Shown here one piece after another: positions 1 through 8,046 of a stretch of 64,000 nucleotides of DNA (positions are counted from its first letter, which is position 1; every line of letters begins with the position of its first letter). The stretch is from the NCBI GenBank assembly GCA_034399355.1, contig JAXMMT010000032.1, forward strand, positions 1 to 64,000, in the 5' to 3' direction. A program made the position numbers and the translations under genes. The notes below the pieces were generated by a model. It did not search any database and was not told where the DNA came from. It was given only the letters and a program-made list of their open reading frames with translations. The stretch is from UBA2279 sp034399355 (lineage in GTDB: Bacteria; Actinomycetota; Coriobacteriia; Anaerosomatales; Anaerosomataceae).

Positions 1-56
1 AGCGAGCGGGGTCGTAGCGTTGCTCTTGGTCATCGTCTCCTCCTTGGTAGTCGGCC

Positions 57-1874
57 TTGAACACCAACCATCATGGAGGGCGGTGGCCACCCTCGTCATC
101 TCAGGCGGCCACGCTACTTACAGAACTTTTCGGACACGACCTCGTCATCTATGCCGCAATTGTAGTCGGCGCAGCCGTCCTCTACCAGCGTGTCTACGCC
201 TACGAGGAAGAGGAGCGGATCGCCGAACAGCTCCATCTCGTCGCGGAGCCGAAGATCGAGCGAATCGAGGAATGGTTGCACGAGAGGGAAGTGGACCTGG
301 CGCTCCTGGCAAGTCGCCCTGATATCATCGCCCTCGTCGCCTCGGACGAATCCGGGCAAGGAGAGGTCGCCAAGGATATCTCCAGTTGGCTCGATTCAGC
401 CTGCACAGAGTTACGTCTCTACGAGATCCGGGTCATCGACTCGAACGGCGAGAGTCTGGCTTGTAGCTTGTGTGTGTGGGGGGGCTCCGCGCTGTGTCCT
501 CAGATAGTTGAGGCAGCTCACGGCATCACGGGAGTCGGTTCCGTGGCGTTCGTTGATCTCCATAGCGTTCATGGCGGCAAGGATTCGGCTCCGCTGATGC
601 ACTGGGTAGTCCCGATCGCGTCGGATTCCACCGGCTCCGTGGGTTTCGTGACAACGACGATGAATGCCGAAGATTACGTCTATCCATACATCGCGCATTG
701 GTCTACTCCGTCGGATACGGGGGAGATCTGCCTCTTCCGACTCGAAGGTGACGAGATCGTCTACCTGAACGATCTGCGTTACCAGGCGGATACCGCTCTC
801 ACCCTGCGACTCCCGGCCGATTCATCCACGCTTGTAGAAGCCATGCTTGCGAGGGACGGTGGAACTCAATCGCCTAGCGAGATGTTCGAGGGTATCGACT
901 ACCGCGGGGGACCCGTCTATGCGCATGGTCACATGGTCTCGGACATGGGGTGGTTCCTCATGGCTAAGATGGATCGTTCCGAGGCTCTGGCGCCCACGAG
1001 GCGCAACGCATTTCTCTTGACCGCTATAGCCCTGTCGCTCGTGCTCACCCCGGTGCCCTTCGGCGTCGCATACGTCGCGAGCGCGGAAGCTCACCAGGCC
1101 CAGGAAGTATATGAGGTGCAACTTAGGCGCACGAACGAGAAGCTGAGCGACGCCAGCGACGCCAAGAGTGGGTTCCTTGCGAACATGAGTCACGAACTCC
1201 GGACGCCGCTCAACTCCGTCATCGGCTTCTCCGACATCCTGCTCAAAGGGATGGCGGGAGAGGTCAACGAGGAACAGCGACGCCAGCTCGAGATGATCCA
1301 CTCGTCCGGGAAACGGCTGCTCTCCCTCGTGAATGACGTCCTCGACCTCTCCAAGATCGAGGCTGGTGCTATCACGTTCGAGCTAGTCGAGAGCGACATC
1401 AACGAAGTGTGCAGCGAGGCGCTGGAGTACATCCGGCTCGAGGCCGACCGAAAAGGAATCGCGCTATGGTTCGTGCCCTGTCCCGAGAAGTGCTCGCACT
1501 GTGGTCTTGCGATGCTCGATCGCGGCAAGGTCCAGCAGATACTGCTCAACCTGCTGAGCAACGCCGTGAAGTTCACTGACGAAGGTGAGATCCGCCTGGT
1601 CGTTGCTTGTACAGGAGAAGGGACGACTCGTGTGCGCGTGTCCGACACCGGACACGGCATCGACGAGGCGTCTCTGGAGCGCATCTTCGATGAGTTCGCG
1701 CAGGCGCAATCGCGGGACGAGACCGAGTCGGCCGGGACGGGCCTCGGTCTCGCCATCTCTCGACGCCTCGCACGTCTCGTGAACGGCGACCTTATGGTGA
1801 CCAGTACGCTGGGCTCCGGGTCGGAGTTCACGCTCGAGTTACCCCTGCAGTTTGCAGACGACCCTCACGGGTAG
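57..1874 (+). CDS. Membrane sensor histidine kinase with extracytoplasmic sensor domain
   Basis: Two-component sensor kinase. One membrane segment lies at about residues 28-50 and a second at about 321-345, enclosing a roughly 270-residue extracytoplasmic sensor region of unknown ligand (Cache-like by layout only). The cytoplasmic part has the HisKA H-box SHELRTP (His379), an N-box LLNLLSNAVKF, and ATP-lid motifs DTGHGI and GTGLGL. A CX3CX2C motif (Cys475, 479, 482) sits in the catalytic domain just before the N-box, which is unusual. No response regulator is adjacent. The start is uncertain: TTG at 57 is the only candidate in this frame near the window edge, and a hydrophobic reading frame upstream (frame 2, bases 2 to about 110) raises the possibility that the true N-terminus is in another frame. 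Kinase call is firm; start is not. Confidence 0.85.
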   Translation: MNTNHHGGRWPPSSSQAATLLTELFGHDLVIYAAIVVGAAVLYQRVYAYEEEERIAEQLHLVAEPKIERIEEWLHEREVDLALLASRPDIIALVASDESGQGEVAKDISSWLDSACTELRLYEIRVIDSNGESLACSLCVWGGSALCPQIVEAAHGITGVGSVAFVDLHSVHGGKDSAPLMHWVVPIASDSTGSVGFVTTTMNAEDYVYPYIAHWSTPSDTGEICLFRLEGDEIVYLNDLRYQADTALTLRLPADSSTLVEAMLARDGGTQSPSEMFEGIDYRGGPVYAHGHMVSDMGWFLMAKMDRSEALAPTRRNAFLLTAIALSLVLTPVPFGVAYVASAEAHQAQEVYEVQLRRTNEKLSDASDAKSGFLANMSHELRTPLNSVIGFSDILLKGMAGEVNEEQRRQLEMIHSSGKRLLSLVNDVLDLSKIEAGAITFELVESDINEVCSEALEYIRLEADRKGIALWFVPCPEKCSHCGLAMLDRGKVQQILLNLLSNAVKFTDEGEIRLVVACTGEGTTRVRVSDTGHGIDEASLERIFDEFAQAQSRDETESAGTGLGLAISRRLARLVNGDLMVTSTLGSGSEFTLELPLQFADDPHG

Positions 1875-1885
1875 AGCAGGGTGTC

Positions 1886-2380
1886 TCATTCGGCTACAAA
1901 CGCGCCTCGCATCGCCCACCATGAATGACAGAACACCCCTTTGGGGTCTCTCCGGAGATACTCGAAGGGGTGTTTTAGCTGGTAGGACACTATGCGGCCC
2001 TCTTCAACGGTAGCGTTCGAAAGTACCGTGGCGAGTACCCAGCGCTTGTCTGCCACTTCACCCGTTTCAAAGGTGAAGTATGCAGACGCTGCAGTCATCG
2101 CAAGTGCTCTGACCTGCGGTGTTCTATCCTCTGTGTCGCAGTTGATGCGTGCGACGGGTCCGGCGAAGACGCGCGAGGTTGCGTGCGTCGATGCGGTCGG
2201 GCCCGCCTCGTAGCAGACGCGGAGCGCCGAGGGGTCGGGGTAGCGCCGAAGCAGCCTGCGGACCGCTTCGGGGGTGTTGGGGGTCACCCTTTCGTCGACC
2301 TCGGTCGTGCCGGGGCGGAACACCGCTACGGCGATCGTGTCCTTGTGCACGTCGAGCCCGATGTGTGTAATGTCATTCAT
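1886..2380 (-). pseudogene. IS110-family transposase relic 1 (N-terminal part)
   Basis: The reading frame begins with MNDITHIGLDVHKDTIAVA, the DEDD-domain start typical of IS110-family transposases, and continues to CYEAGPT. At that point the family would go on with about 60 more DEDD residues, but here the sequence jumps to a short block (SRVFAGPVA) shared with relic 2 and then to unrelated sequence. The C-terminal transposase_20 domain is absent and the frame end overlaps a terminator. It is a non-functional remnant. About 90 bases upstream of the start are shared with relic 2. Confidence 0.8.
1932..1976 (+). terminator. Intrinsic terminator after the sensor kinase
   Basis: Ten-base inverted repeat AACACCCCTT (1932-1941) and AAGGGGTGTT (1965-1974) followed by a short T run. 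It lies 58 bases past the kinase stop codon and overlaps the nominal 3' end of the decayed transposase frame on the other strand, which argues that this part of that frame is not coding. Confidence 0.7.
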
Positions 2381-2471
2381 GGCCGGTCCTTCCGTGTGTC
2401 GGCGCCGCAGGCCAAATCCCGCGGATGAACCACGTCATACTCGGATCGGGCCGGCCATCTCATAGTGACTA
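2378..2471 (-). repeat. Shared 5' end of IS110 relic 1
   Basis: The start codon and about 90 bases upstream match 3334-3428 in the same orientation, including GGCCGGTCC, GTCGGCGCCGC and the terminal block GGGCCGGCCATCTCATAGTG. Similarity stops abruptly after CATAGTGACTA in both copies, which probably marks the element boundary. Confidence 0.75.
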
Positions 2472-2487
2472 GAGCTACCTCGAGGCC

Positions 2488-2526
2488 TTGACGGGGCTCC
2501 CGACTAGGCGTACGCTATGCCGTACG
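2488..2526 (+). promoter_or_regulatory. Promoter and predicted YefM operator of the toxin-antitoxin operon
   Basis: A -35 TTGACG (2488-2493) and -10 TACGCT (2511-2516) are spaced by 17 bases. Two copies of the palindrome CGTACG (2509-2514 and 2521-2526) lie with centres 12 bp apart and overlap the -10. The E. coli yefM-yoeB operator uses two TGTACA-core palindromes with the same 12-bp centre spacing, so this is likely the autoregulatory site for the antitoxin or the complex. Confidence 0.65.
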
Positions 2527-2542
2527 TGAAGGGAGTCGAGTC

Positions 2543-2785
2543 ATGACCAACATCACCACCACAGAAGCCCGCAAGAACCTGTACAATCTCGTGGACCAGG
2601 TCCAGGAGTCTCACGAACCCATCCAGATCACATCCAAGCGCGGCAACGCCGTGCTGGTGAGTGAGGATGATTGGCGCGCGGTACAAGAGACCCTTCACCT
2701 GATCTCGATCCCAGGCATGCGCGAGTCGATTGTGGAGGGCATGGCCACGCCCGCAGACGAACTCGATGAGAAGCTCGACTGGTGA
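2543..2785 (+). CDS. yefM: Antitoxin of the Phd/YefM family
   Basis: Eighty-residue antitoxin that should bind and neutralise the downstream YoeB-like toxin and repress the operon. The N-terminal half carries the Phd/YefM DNA-binding fold (TTTEARKNLYNLVDQV, then ITSKRGNAVLVSEDDW), and the acidic tail (DELDEKLDW) is the usual toxin-wrapping segment. A Shine-Dalgarno AAGGGAG precedes the ATG. Its stop overlaps the toxin start by four bases (GTGA). The pair lies between two IS110 relics, suggesting it belongs to a laterally acquired patch. Confidence 0.9.
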   Translation: MTNITTTEARKNLYNLVDQVQESHEPIQITSKRGNAVLVSEDDWRAVQETLHLISIPGMRESIVEGMATPADELDEKLDW

Positions 2786-3045
2786 GCTGGCGTCTCGTCT
2801 ACACCAAAGCGGCGCAGAAGGATGCGAAGAAACTCGCGTCCGCCGGCCTCAAGCTAAAGGCGCAGTCGCTGCTCGATGTCCTTGCGGACAACCCCTACCA
2901 GTCACCCCCTTCCTTCGAGAAGCTCGTCGGGGATCTGAGCGGAGCGTATTCGCGGCGCATCAACATCCAGCACCGGCTCGTCTATCAGGTTCTCGACGAG
3001 GAGCGAACGGTCAAGGTGCTACGCATGTGGACTCACTATGAGTAG
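2782..3045 (+). CDS. yoeB: Toxin of the Txe/YoeB family (ribosome-dependent mRNA endonuclease)
   Basis: Eighty-seven-residue RelE-superfamily toxin. It matches YoeB in length, in the opening SWRLVYTKAAQKDAKKL, in the basic core YSRRINIQHRLVYQV and in the ending WTHYE, where a near-terminal His-Tyr is characteristic of YoeB catalysis. Known members cleave mRNA at the ribosomal A site. It starts with GTG overlapping the antitoxin stop, so the two are translationally coupled. No truncation is visible, so the module looks intact. Confidence 0.9.
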   Translation: MSWRLVYTKAAQKDAKKLASAGLKLKAQSLLDVLADNPYQSPPSFEKLVGDLSGAYSRRINIQHRLVYQVLDEERTVKVLRMWTHYE

Positions 3046-3086
3046 GTCTAACCCCGGCTTCGTTAGTGTCACTCTGCCCCCGTGGG

Positions 3087-3336
3087 CTACCTGACGAGAG
3101 TCGGGTAGGCTCGGATCTGGTGCCGGCGCCCCCCGCTCGAGTGCTCGCTCGGGATGAGTCCGGTGAACGCCATATAGGAACCCGCCGAGCCGAAGCGGTG
3201 GAAGTCGCACGTCTCGGCCACGATCGTCATCGCGGTGAGCGTGTCGATGCCGCGCAGGGAACGAAGCAGCGCGACGGGTCCGGCGAAGACGCGCGAGGTT
3301 GTGCACGTCGAGCCCGATGTGTGTAATGTCAGACAT
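3087..3336 (-). pseudogene. IS110-family transposase relic 2 (C-terminal part)
   Basis: From ATG at 3336 the frame reads MSDITHIGLDVH and then is joined directly to a later part of the transposase in another frame. That frame reads LLRSLRGIDTLTAMTIVAET, then GSYMAFTGLIPSEHSSG, the signature of the IS110/IS116 C-terminal (transposase_20) domain, and stops at TAG 3087-3089. Most of the DEDD domain is deleted. The 30-base block GCGACGGGTCCGGCGAAGAC and its continuation is also found in relic 1 at about 2154-2183. Confidence 0.8.
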
Positions 3337-3428
3337 GGCCGGTCCCTCCGTCTGTCGGCGCCGCGGGGCCTGTTCCTCGCGGATGATCCACGTATACACG
3401 GATTGGGCCGGCCATCTCATAGTGACTA
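3334..3428 (-). repeat. Shared 5' end of IS110 relic 2
   Basis: Second copy of the upstream sequence found at 2378-2471, same orientation, with scattered substitutions and small indels. It ends at the same CATAGTGACTA boundary. The two copies bracket the yefM-yoeB operon as direct repeats. Confidence 0.75.
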
Positions 3429-3470
3429 CGCTGTTCGAAGCGCTTCCACGATGGCCCACCAGCACCTAAC

Positions 3471-3501
3471 GAGGCCCCGGCACACCGCCGGGGCCTCTTT
3501 T
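3471..3501 (+). terminator. Intrinsic terminator downstream of IS110 relic 2
   Basis: Perfect 11-bp inverted repeat GAGGCCCCGGC (3471-3481) and GCCGGGGCCTC (3487-3497) with loop ACACC and a TTTT tail. It isolates the accessory patch from the operon starting at 3561. Confidence 0.85.
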
Positions 3502-3560
3502 CGATGGCCGGGGCTGTAGTACTGTGGAGTAACCCATACGATAGAAGCGGGGCGAGGGTT

Positions 3561-3776
3561 ATGTGGCAGAAGGTGGCGTGGGTGTTCATTGGCACAGGAA
3601 CACTCGTTTTTACGGGGTGGGGTCTTTGGGAATTCCTGAAGGCCGACGACATTCCCGTATTCGTGCGAGTGGCATCGGCAGTTGCTGCTCTGGGGGTGGT
3701 GGCGATGATCGCCATTGTGTTGAAAGATCGTCTCACTCAGGAGCGGACTGACGAATTCAAGGGGGTGCAGCAATGA
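3561..3776 (+). CDS. Small two-helix membrane protein, unknown function
   Basis: Seventy-one residues starting MWQKVAWVFIG, chosen because the ATG has GCGAGGG just upstream; the frame is open further upstream but that part overlaps the terminator. Two hydrophobic helices (about 5-25 and 35-58) are joined by a short polar loop (KADDIP), followed by a charged C-terminus. The stop overlaps the start of the YbjQ-family gene (ATGA), so the two are coupled. I recognise no family; a helper or membrane anchor for the downstream protein is a guess. Confidence 0.65.
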   Translation: MWQKVAWVFIGTGTLVFTGWGLWEFLKADDIPVFVRVASAVAALGVVAMIAIVLKDRLTQERTDEFKGVQQ

Positions 3777-4090
3777 TCGTGACGACCGTGGAGCAGATTC
3801 ACGAGAGGAAGATTTTGAGCACGTTGGGGTTGGCCAAAGGCAGTACGGTCAGAGCGCGACATATTGGCCGAGACATCACCGCATCGTTTCGTGGGCTGGT
3901 CGGCGGCGAGATCACTGAATATACGAAGATGATGGCTGAGGCGCGCGAGGAAGCTCTTGCACGCATGATCAAGGATGCGGAATCGATGGGCGCCCATGCC
4001 GTGATCGGTATGCGGTTCGGCACGTCGATGGTCATGACTAGCGCCGCAGAGGTAACCGCATACGGGACCGCGGTCACGCTGGAGGGGTAG
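3773..4090 (+). CDS. YbjQ/UPF0145 family protein
   Basis: A 105-residue protein of the YbjQ (DUF74, UPF0145) family, known structurally as a small pentameric fold and often labelled heavy-metal-binding without strong functional proof. The family pattern is visible as VRARHIGRDITASFRGLVGGE, TKMMAEAREEAL and GAHAVIGMRFGTS. Full length for the family. It overlaps the upstream small membrane-protein gene by four bases, and the next gene starts five bases after its stop, so the three probably form one transcript. Confidence 0.85.
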   Translation: MIVTTVEQIHERKILSTLGLAKGSTVRARHIGRDITASFRGLVGGEITEYTKMMAEAREEALARMIKDAESMGAHAVIGMRFGTSMVMTSAAEVTAYGTAVTLEG

Positions 4091-4095
4091 GCCGC

Positions 4096-5808
4096 ATGAG
4101 GTGCTTGACGGCTCGGACGCTTTGGATAGCGGTGCTGTGCGTGGTGGTTGTAGCCGTCCCTGTAAGCGGTACCGCAGCTACACGGAGCGTTGTCTGGCCG
4201 GATGGAACCGTTCGCGTCTCAATCGATGCCGAGCGGGTCTACGGCGCTACGCGCTTCGACACAGCGGTGGCCGTCGCGCGCGAGAGTCACCCGGGCTGGG
4301 CAGACGTGTCGCACGTGATCATCGCCTCCGGTCTCGATCGATCACTTGCAGACCCGCTTGCTGCCGGCGGGCTGTGCTGGGCCTATCAAGCTCCGCTGCT
4401 CCTTGTGGCGGACACGAGTGTCCCCGAGGCAACTCGGATAGCGTTGCAGGAGATCATCTCGGCGAACACCACGGTGACGGTCAGCGTCGTCGGCGGTTCG
4501 GCTGCCGTTTCGGCGGCGTGTGTCGCGGCGCTCGAGGGAATCGTGGGCGCGGGACAGGTGGAGCAGCCATTTGCTGGTGCCGACAGGTTTGCGACGGCCT
4601 CGATGATCGCGGTCCGCGTGAGCGAAGTCGCGTCGGATAACCCCTCACTGGTCGTTCCAGATATCGCACTGATAGCGAACGGGTCTGACACTCACTTCGA
4701 CGCCCTGGCGCTTGCTGCTGTCAGCGCGCGCATAGGCGCCCCCGTGTTGTTCGTGACGCGAGACGCCGTGCCGCTTGCGACTGCGGCGACGTTGGTGGCA
4801 CTTGCGCCAGGGGAGATCATAGTCGCCGGCGGGCGAGCTGTTGTCTCGGACGAGACATACGTAGCGCTCGGTGCAACGGAGCGGTGGTTCGGAGAGAACC
4901 GTTACGCGACGGCCGTGGCAGTGGCCGAGAACGCAATCGCCCGTGGCTGGTTCGAACTGGGTTCGTTCGGCGTGGCGGCAAGCGTGCCAGACGCGGTGGT
5001 CGGGGCGATGCTGTGTGCAAGGGCAGGCATGCCGCTGCTCTACACCATCCGGGATCGGGTCAGTCTCGAGCTTGCGAGTTTCATTGAAGAGCGGGAGAGC
5101 GAGGTGTCCTCGTGTACCGTCTTCGGAGGTGCGTCCGTTGTCTCAGACGATGTTCTGGCGCAGTTGCGAGGGGATCCGGCGCGTCCGGTGATGTTGAGTC
5201 CACGGCAGGGCGACCTTGTCGCCAAGTATGCTCGAGTGAGCGTCTACGTGGGCGTCAATACCAGCGAGTGCCGGCTGTACGCGGGAGATGCGTTCGTTAC
5301 GAGTAGGGCGGTGCCCTCGTATGGGGTTGTGGATTTTGGGAGGGTCTCTATGCCTCCCACCGGAGCGAAGCTGCGTGTCGAAGTCGACAACCCTGAAGAT
5401 CATTCTGCGAGTTGCGAGATCACAACGCGGCGTTTGGCATATCCAGCCAGCACGTCCGTCGTCATCGATAAGTCCGATTTCCGCTTGTATTGGGTGAAGG
5501 GTGACGAACTCATCAAGTCGTATCCGATCGCGATAGGTCGCGTGGGAGCGGAGACCCCCGTCGCGACCTGGAAGATACTCGCCAAATACAACACGAATCC
5601 GTCAAGTGTGTACGGTCCGCGCAAGATGCGCTTGTTCCGCAAGTATGGGAGCAGCTACGTATATACTGCCTACGCGATTCATGGAACGAATGAACCCTGG
5701 GTGATTGGAACCAAGGCGTCTCACGGGTGCATTCGTATGTACAACAGTGACGTCTTGGATCTTTTCCCACGTGTCCCGCTCGGCACACTCGTGCAGACTC
5801 GCGAGTAG
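4096..5808 (+). CDS. Secreted cwb2-repeat protein with C-terminal L,D-transpeptidase (YkuD) domain
   Basis: A 570-residue exported protein. An N-terminal signal peptide (about residues 1-28) is followed by three cell-wall-binding type 2 repeats (about 45-140, 150-245 and 255-350), each opening with a pattern like GATRFDTAVAVA. Residues of about 365-440 form a beta-rich linker, and the last 130 form a YkuD domain ending with HGTN and the catalytic SHGCIRM signature (His and Cys). Cwb2 repeats anchor surface proteins to the actinobacterial or clostridial wall; YkuD enzymes make 3-3 peptidoglycan cross-links or attach proteins. The combination suggests a wall-bound cross-linking enzyme. Confidence 0.88.
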   Translation: MRCLTARTLWIAVLCVVVVAVPVSGTAATRSVVWPDGTVRVSIDAERVYGATRFDTAVAVARESHPGWADVSHVIIASGLDRSLADPLAAGGLCWAYQAPLLLVADTSVPEATRIALQEIISANTTVTVSVVGGSAAVSAACVAALEGIVGAGQVEQPFAGADRFATASMIAVRVSEVASDNPSLVVPDIALIANGSDTHFDALALAAVSARIGAPVLFVTRDAVPLATAATLVALAPGEIIVAGGRAVVSDETYVALGATERWFGENRYATAVAVAENAIARGWFELGSFGVAASVPDAVVGAMLCARAGMPLLYTIRDRVSLELASFIEERESEVSSCTVFGGASVVSDDVLAQLRGDPARPVMLSPRQGDLVAKYARVSVYVGVNTSECRLYAGDAFVTSRAVPSYGVVDFGRVSMPPTGAKLRVEVDNPEDHSASCEITTRRLAYPASTSVVIDKSDFRLYWVKGDELIKSYPIAIGRVGAETPVATWKILAKYNTNPSSVYGPRKMRLFRKYGSSYVYTAYAIHGTNEPWVIGTKASHGCIRMYNSDVLDLFPRVPLGTLVQTRE

Positions 5809-5809
5809 G

Positions 5810-6742
5810 TCAGACGGTTTCACCGGCTTTAAAGCTCGCGGCAGTATCACTTTCCACGACGAATGTAGCGGCACGAGGCAGGACGCGTGCCGATACCGGA
5901 GTGAAGCGAGCGAGGGCATCTCCGTCAGCCTGGAGCGGCAACGCTGGGTCGGCGAGTACTCGTATGTTGCGGGCGGTGTGGATCTCGAGTGCGGGTCGAG
6001 CGGGGTGATGCCCCATACGGTCGAGCAGTGCCGCCCAGACGGCCGGGATGAGCCCCGCCACACTCTTAGTCTTCACGACGACGACCTCGAAGAGGCCGTC
6101 GCGCGCGTCACTGTTGTGTGTCACGGAGAGGTCGAACTGTATCCGGGCGAGGTTGACGAATAGCACTGCGATGCCCTGGGTCTTGACCACGTCTCCATCC
6201 AACTCGAGTCTGAAGTCGGCCACGGTGGGCTGAAGGTTCTGTATGGCGCCGATGATGTAGGCACCCTCACCAATCACCGGCTTCAGCTCGCGGGCGCCCT
6301 CCATTACATCGGCGTCGAAGCCGGCACCGGCGATTATCGCGAAGCCGGAGCGTTGTTCCTCGGCAGTGCCCTCAGCAGTGACGAGTTCCCCAAGGTCGAT
6401 GTCGAGAGGGACCCCGTTCAGCGTGAGCGCGGCAAGTTCGTGAGCTTCCAGCGGCAACTTCAGGTTGCGGGCGAGGAGGTTGGCTGTTCCGGCGGGATAC
6501 GCGACTATCGGGATTCCGGTTCCGCGCAGCGCGTAGGCGATGGACGAGACGGTTCCGTCACCACCGACAGCGACGACGCGGTCATAGCGGTCGGCGTCCC
6601 GCACAAGATGGGCGAGGTCGGCGTCCTCGTTGAGGAAGCGCAGCGTGACTTCGGCGCCGGCCTCTCCGAGGTCCCGGACGAAATCATTCAGGCCGGGGTC
6701 CCCCCAGCCTGAATGCATGTTCGCGACCATGAGGATGTTCAA
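5810..6742 (-). CDS. Diacylglycerol kinase family lipid kinase (YegS/DagK-like)
   Basis: Phosphorylates a lipid hydroxyl with ATP. The nucleotide-binding signature GGDGTVSSIAYAL and the following PAGTANLLARNL are clear, and about 310 residues is typical of the DagK_cat plus YegS C-terminal layout. The TTG start (MNILMVANMHSG) is chosen for its GGGGGCG ribosome-binding sequence; a longer open frame upstream overlaps the divergent rnd region and has no family similarity. Its stop is one base from the stop of the convergent L,D-transpeptidase gene, with no terminator visible between them. Substrate is unknown. Confidence 0.82.
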   Translation of the reverse strand: MNILMVANMHSGWGDPGLNDFVRDLGEAGAEVTLRFLNEDADLAHLVRDADRYDRVVAVGGDGTVSSIAYALRGTGIPIVAYPAGTANLLARNLKLPLEAHELAALTLNGVPLDIDLGELVTAEGTAEEQRSGFAIIAGAGFDADVMEGARELKPVIGEGAYIIGAIQNLQPTVADFRLELDGDVVKTQGIAVLFVNLARIQFDLSVTHNSDARDGLFEVVVVKTKSVAGLIPAVWAALLDRMGHHPARPALEIHTARNIRVLADPALPLQADGDALARFTPVSARVLPRAATFVVESDTAASFKAGETV

Positions 6743-6848
6743 CGTCGCCCCCGTTGTCGTGTATGTCGAAGCCTGGCGAGCTTTGGGATACACTCGGTTA
6801 TCGACAATGATACGGCATGAGTGGTGCGGGCGAGAGGCCGGGTGTTCT

Positions 6849-7991
6849 GTGTACATCACCGATTCACAGGGTCTGGCATCGTTCGTCGAGGCCCTCGGCG
6901 ACTCCGATGTTATCGCCATCGATACAGAGTTTATGCGCGAGAAGACCTACTACGCGCGCCTGTGTCTGATACAGGTTGGCACTGCCGACATAGCGGCGGC
7001 TATCGACCCGTTCACCATCCCTGACTTGAGTCCCCTCTGGCGCGTGCTCGAGCGTTCCGACATTACCAAGGTCTTCCATGCGGGAGGTCAGGACGTAGAG
7101 ATCCTCTACCGCGAGATGGGAAGGACACCGGCTCCCGCGTTCGACACGCAGGTAGCAGCGACTTTGACGGGACATCCGTCCCAAGTCGGGTACGGACAGC
7201 TTGTACGCTCGGTGCTTGGCATCGAGATGGACAAGGGCGATATGTACACGGACTGGGCCGCCCGCCCCCTTAAAGAGACGCAGCTCGAGTACGCGCTCAA
7301 TGATGTGCGTTTTCTACCTGAGATCTACAGGCGTCTCCGAGACCAGCTTGTCGCGGACGGCAGACTTGCATGGCTTGCCGAGGACTTCGAACGTATAGCC
7401 GACCCCGCTACGTACGATGTCGTGCCCGAGGAGCAGTGGCGGCGGGTCAAGCGGGCGTCGTCGCTGGACCACACCGGACTCGCAGTGCTGCGCAGCGTGG
7501 CCGCATGGCGTGAGCGGGAAGCCCAGAAGCGAGACCTCCCCAGGCGGTGGGTGCTCGGAGATGAGAGCCTGGTTGAGGTGGCCCGTCGGGCGCCTGTCGA
7601 CAGCGCAAGCCTCAGTGCGATTCGCGGTATCAGCGACCAGGCAGTGGGACGCTTCAGCGAGGGAATCATCGCGGCTGTGCATCAGGGGCTTGCCGTGCCC
7701 GAGCATGAGCGCCCGCGTCTGCCAAAGCGGCGTCGACCCGGTAAGGGCGCAGCGCAGCTCGCCGACCTGATGAGCGTGCTCGTTCGAGTGCGCGCTCGCG
7801 ATCACGGTGTCGCGCCGACCCTGCTGGCGACCCGCGACAATCTTGAGAGCCTGGCCGACGGCGAGCGGGACGATAATCCGCTGCTGACCGGGTGGCGTCA
7901 TGCGCTGGTGGGGGCGGAGCTGGAGGCGCTCATCCGTGGCGAAATCTCACTGCGTGTCTCCGACGGCGAGGTAGTGATCGAGCGGCGCTGA
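6849..7991 (+). CDS. rnd: Ribonuclease D
   Basis: 3'-5' exoribonuclease of the DEDDy group that trims tRNA and other structured RNA ends. The exonuclease domain covers about residues 1-190, with motif I IDTEFMRE, motif II FHAGGQDVEIL and motif III YALNDVRFLPEIY, followed by an HRDC domain (about 205-285) and a C-terminal helical region. The GTG at 6849 fits the family start (VYITDSQGLASF) with GAGAGG upstream; an in-frame ATG at 6807 would add 14 residues. It is divergent from the lipid kinase gene. Confidence 0.9.
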   Translation: MYITDSQGLASFVEALGDSDVIAIDTEFMREKTYYARLCLIQVGTADIAAAIDPFTIPDLSPLWRVLERSDITKVFHAGGQDVEILYREMGRTPAPAFDTQVAATLTGHPSQVGYGQLVRSVLGIEMDKGDMYTDWAARPLKETQLEYALNDVRFLPEIYRRLRDQLVADGRLAWLAEDFERIADPATYDVVPEEQWRRVKRASSLDHTGLAVLRSVAAWREREAQKRDLPRRWVLGDESLVEVARRAPVDSASLSAIRGISDQAVGRFSEGIIAAVHQGLAVPEHERPRLPKRRRPGKGAAQLADLMSVLVRVRARDHGVAPTLLATRDNLESLADGERDDNPLLTGWRHALVGAELEALIRGEISLRVSDGEVVIERR

Positions 7992-8046
7992 AGGCCCGTG
8001 CCAGTGAGAACCACTGAAGTCGACGTTGTGAAGCCGAGGAGGGACC

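Noticed and set aside
2149..2428. Plus-strand frames across IS110 relic 1
   Set aside because: They are antisense to the recognisable transposase remnant and lack start signals.
3801..4077. 92-codon minus-strand frame opposite the YbjQ-family gene
   Set aside because: Shadow frame; the plus-strand product matches a known family over its whole length.
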